Below are positions 62,808 to 64,000 of a DNA stretch of 64,000 nt, piece by piece; within the stretch, counting starts at the first letter, position 1, and the number at the start of each line of letters is the position of its first letter. The notes beneath the pieces are model-generated. The model worked only from the letters and a program-made list of their open reading frames with translations. It did no database searches and was not told where the DNA came from. The translations under genes were made by a program, and so were the position numbers. The DNA comes from Psychroflexus curvus (GTDB lineage: Bacteria > Bacteroidota > Bacteroidia > Flavobacteriales > Flavobacteriaceae), in NCBI RefSeq assembly GCF_020164585.1, contig NZ_JAIQZF010000005.1, forward strand, positions 248,001 through 312,000. The letters run 5' to 3'.

Positions 62808-64000
62808 ATGTATAAATACACCATAACTTTTTTAGCATTAACTGATACTATTTCATTTGACGTAAACTCACCAAAGAAAGAGACAATAGAAGAATTCGTT
62901 CAGAAGTTGCTGCTACTCTTTGCCAGAGTAGATACTGAAAATGAAAAAGTGATTGTTGAGTCTTTTCAACAGAACAACCCTGAGAATAGAAAGAAGATTG
63001 ATGAATTTGTTGACGAATTTAAAGAGCAGTTACCTCCGATAAATGCTGTCAGTGCATACTTCAGAAAGCTTAAAGAAAATGAACACTTCTTTTTTCTACC
63101 TAATCTAAAATTCGAACAGAAAGAAAACTACAAGTTATACGACTATTTAAGAGCCATTGATGACGGTGTTGACTTTAAGGAGTATGAAGAACAATTTGAA
63201 GAACTTTTCGGAAATCTCTTTGACAAGTATCATGTAAAAGCTGTTGGGCCAAAACGTGTTCTGATTGGTGAAAAAGATAAAGAGAAAAGGGTTTGTAGGT
63301 TCTGTAACAACTCCAATGAACCTATTAGCTTTACTAATGAAGCTCATGCCATTTCAGAAGGACTTGGTAATAAAACCGTAATACTTCTAGAAGAGTGTGA
63401 CCGGTGTAATGACCAATTTAGTAAGACAATTGAACCAGATATAGTTCAATACTTATCACTTTTCCGTACGTTTTTTGACGTGAAGGGAAAAGGTGGCAGC
63501 AAGAAATTCAAAGGCGAAAATTTTGAGTTGCAAAATGAAGGTAATGTTGAATTGAAGTTTTACAGCATTGATGATCGACCAGAAGAACCTTCAATGCCTT
63601 ATAAAGTCAAGTTAGAGACTAAGGAACCTATTTCTCTTCAGAATATCTATAAAAGTCTATGTAAGTTCTTTTTGAGCGTAATCGATACTGAGTATGTTGA
63701 AGAGTTTTCTGAAACAATTAATTGGATTAATGGAGATATAGAAGTCTCTCAGCTACCAAAAATTGGGGAGCTAATTTCATATCATGGATTTACCAAGCAA
63801 CCTAAGTTGGTCACTTACATAAGAAAGAATCAAGATACTAACCTGCCATTTGCGGTTGGTGAATTTTATTTTACTTGTAAAATATTTGTGTTTATTCTCC
63901 CCTTGACAAAAAAGGATGACAAAGATTTTCTGTCCGATACAGAATATCAGAAGTTTTGGGAAACATTTCAGCATTTTAAGAAAACAGAAGGTTGGGCATT
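62808..64000 (+). CDS. HNH endonuclease-like protein, partial (C-terminus outside window)
   Basis: Open from ATG 62808 to the window end, 397 codons. A mostly helical N-terminal region (about 160 residues) precedes an HNH module: CRFC pair, then NEAHAISEGLGN and EECDRCN, so the zinc-binding Cys pairs and catalytic His are present. The remaining visible 200 residues are not recognised. Such HNH proteins with long flanks are common in anti-phage loci. It is separated from the channel gene by 60 bp and has the same direction. Confidence 0.82.
   Translation, partial: MYKYTITFLALTDTISFDVNSPKKETIEEFVQKLLLLFARVDTENEKVIVESFQQNNPENRKKIDEFVDEFKEQLPPINAVSAYFRKLKENEHFFFLPNLKFEQKENYKLYDYLRAIDDGVDFKEYEEQFEELFGNLFDKYHVKAVGPKRVLIGEKDKEKRVCRFCNNSNEPISFTNEAHAISEGLGNKTVILLEECDRCNDQFSKTIEPDIVQYLSLFRTFFDVKGKGGSKKFKGENFELQNEGNVELKFYSIDDRPEEPSMPYKVKLETKEPISLQNIYKSLCKFFLSVIDTEYVEEFSETINWINGDIEVSQLPKIGELISYHGFTKQPKLVTYIRKNQDTNLPFAVGEFYFTCKIFVFILPLTKKDDKDFLSDTEYQKFWETFQHFKKTEGWA

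Overview
The window looks like a chromosomal segment of a marine-type member of the Flavobacteriaceae (Bacteroidota). Supporting signs are the low GC, promoters of the TTTG/TTG-N16-20-TAnnTTTG type, few Shine-Dalgarno sequences, family markers (DUF4837, DUF4301, DUF2490, DUF6090, a CarboxypepD-type TonB receptor, propeller-type hybrid sensors), a short Bacteroidota-type arginine decarboxylase with a deoxyhypusine-synthase homologue, and tRNA-Val pairs. The genus is not determined.

Layout. 1-5.4 kb: end of a GNAT-nitrilase fusion and a polyamine block (DHS-like synthase, agmatinase, arginine decarboxylase). 5.7-10.3 kb: a four-gene leftward unit led by an RluB-type pseudouridine synthase, followed by envelope proteins with MORN-like repeats and a DUF2490 protein. 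10.4-18.8 kb: DUF4304-like and DUF4837 genes, a TPP-riboswitch-controlled TonB receptor (thiamine uptake), ppc and a FAD oxidoreductase. 18.8-27.9 kb: a repeat-rich accessory stretch. It holds three copies of a small GIY-YIG nuclease gene, each embedded in the same interspersed repeat, and they bracket a thiamine salvage operon (thiamine-binding protein, PnuT-like transporter, NadR-like kinase, DUF4301, ArfB) and a MazEF module. A decayed IS3 element sits in the last repeat. 27.9-35.2 kb is housekeeping: acyl-CoA dehydrogenase, AnmK, an amino-acid dehydrogenase, ExbB-ExbD-TonB, FolC and two tRNA-Val genes.

35.2-55.4 kb starts with a 191-bp tandem repeat and a two-component system. Its sensor gene is broken by one base in a homopolymer. 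Two near-identical palindromes lie in front of the regulator and in front of the sensor, the latter shared with a long rightward cluster. That cluster encodes secreted barrel and NTF2-like proteins, SDRs, a zinc alcohol dehydrogenase, RidA, DUF418 and DUF1624 membrane proteins, an alpha/beta hydrolase and an MBOAT/SGNH acyltransferase pair. It contains a decayed tandem duplication and a nonsense mutation in the SGNH partner.

55.4-64 kb: TerB-like, coiled-coil lipoprotein, SbtA-like and flavin-reductase genes. Then comes a GC-richer tyrosine recombinase followed by HigBA, a pentapeptide/K+ channel protein and an HNH protein that runs off the window. An attC-like inverted repeat lies between HigA and the channel gene, so this end may be an integron-like cassette array or a small defence island. 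No rRNA or CRISPR array was seen.
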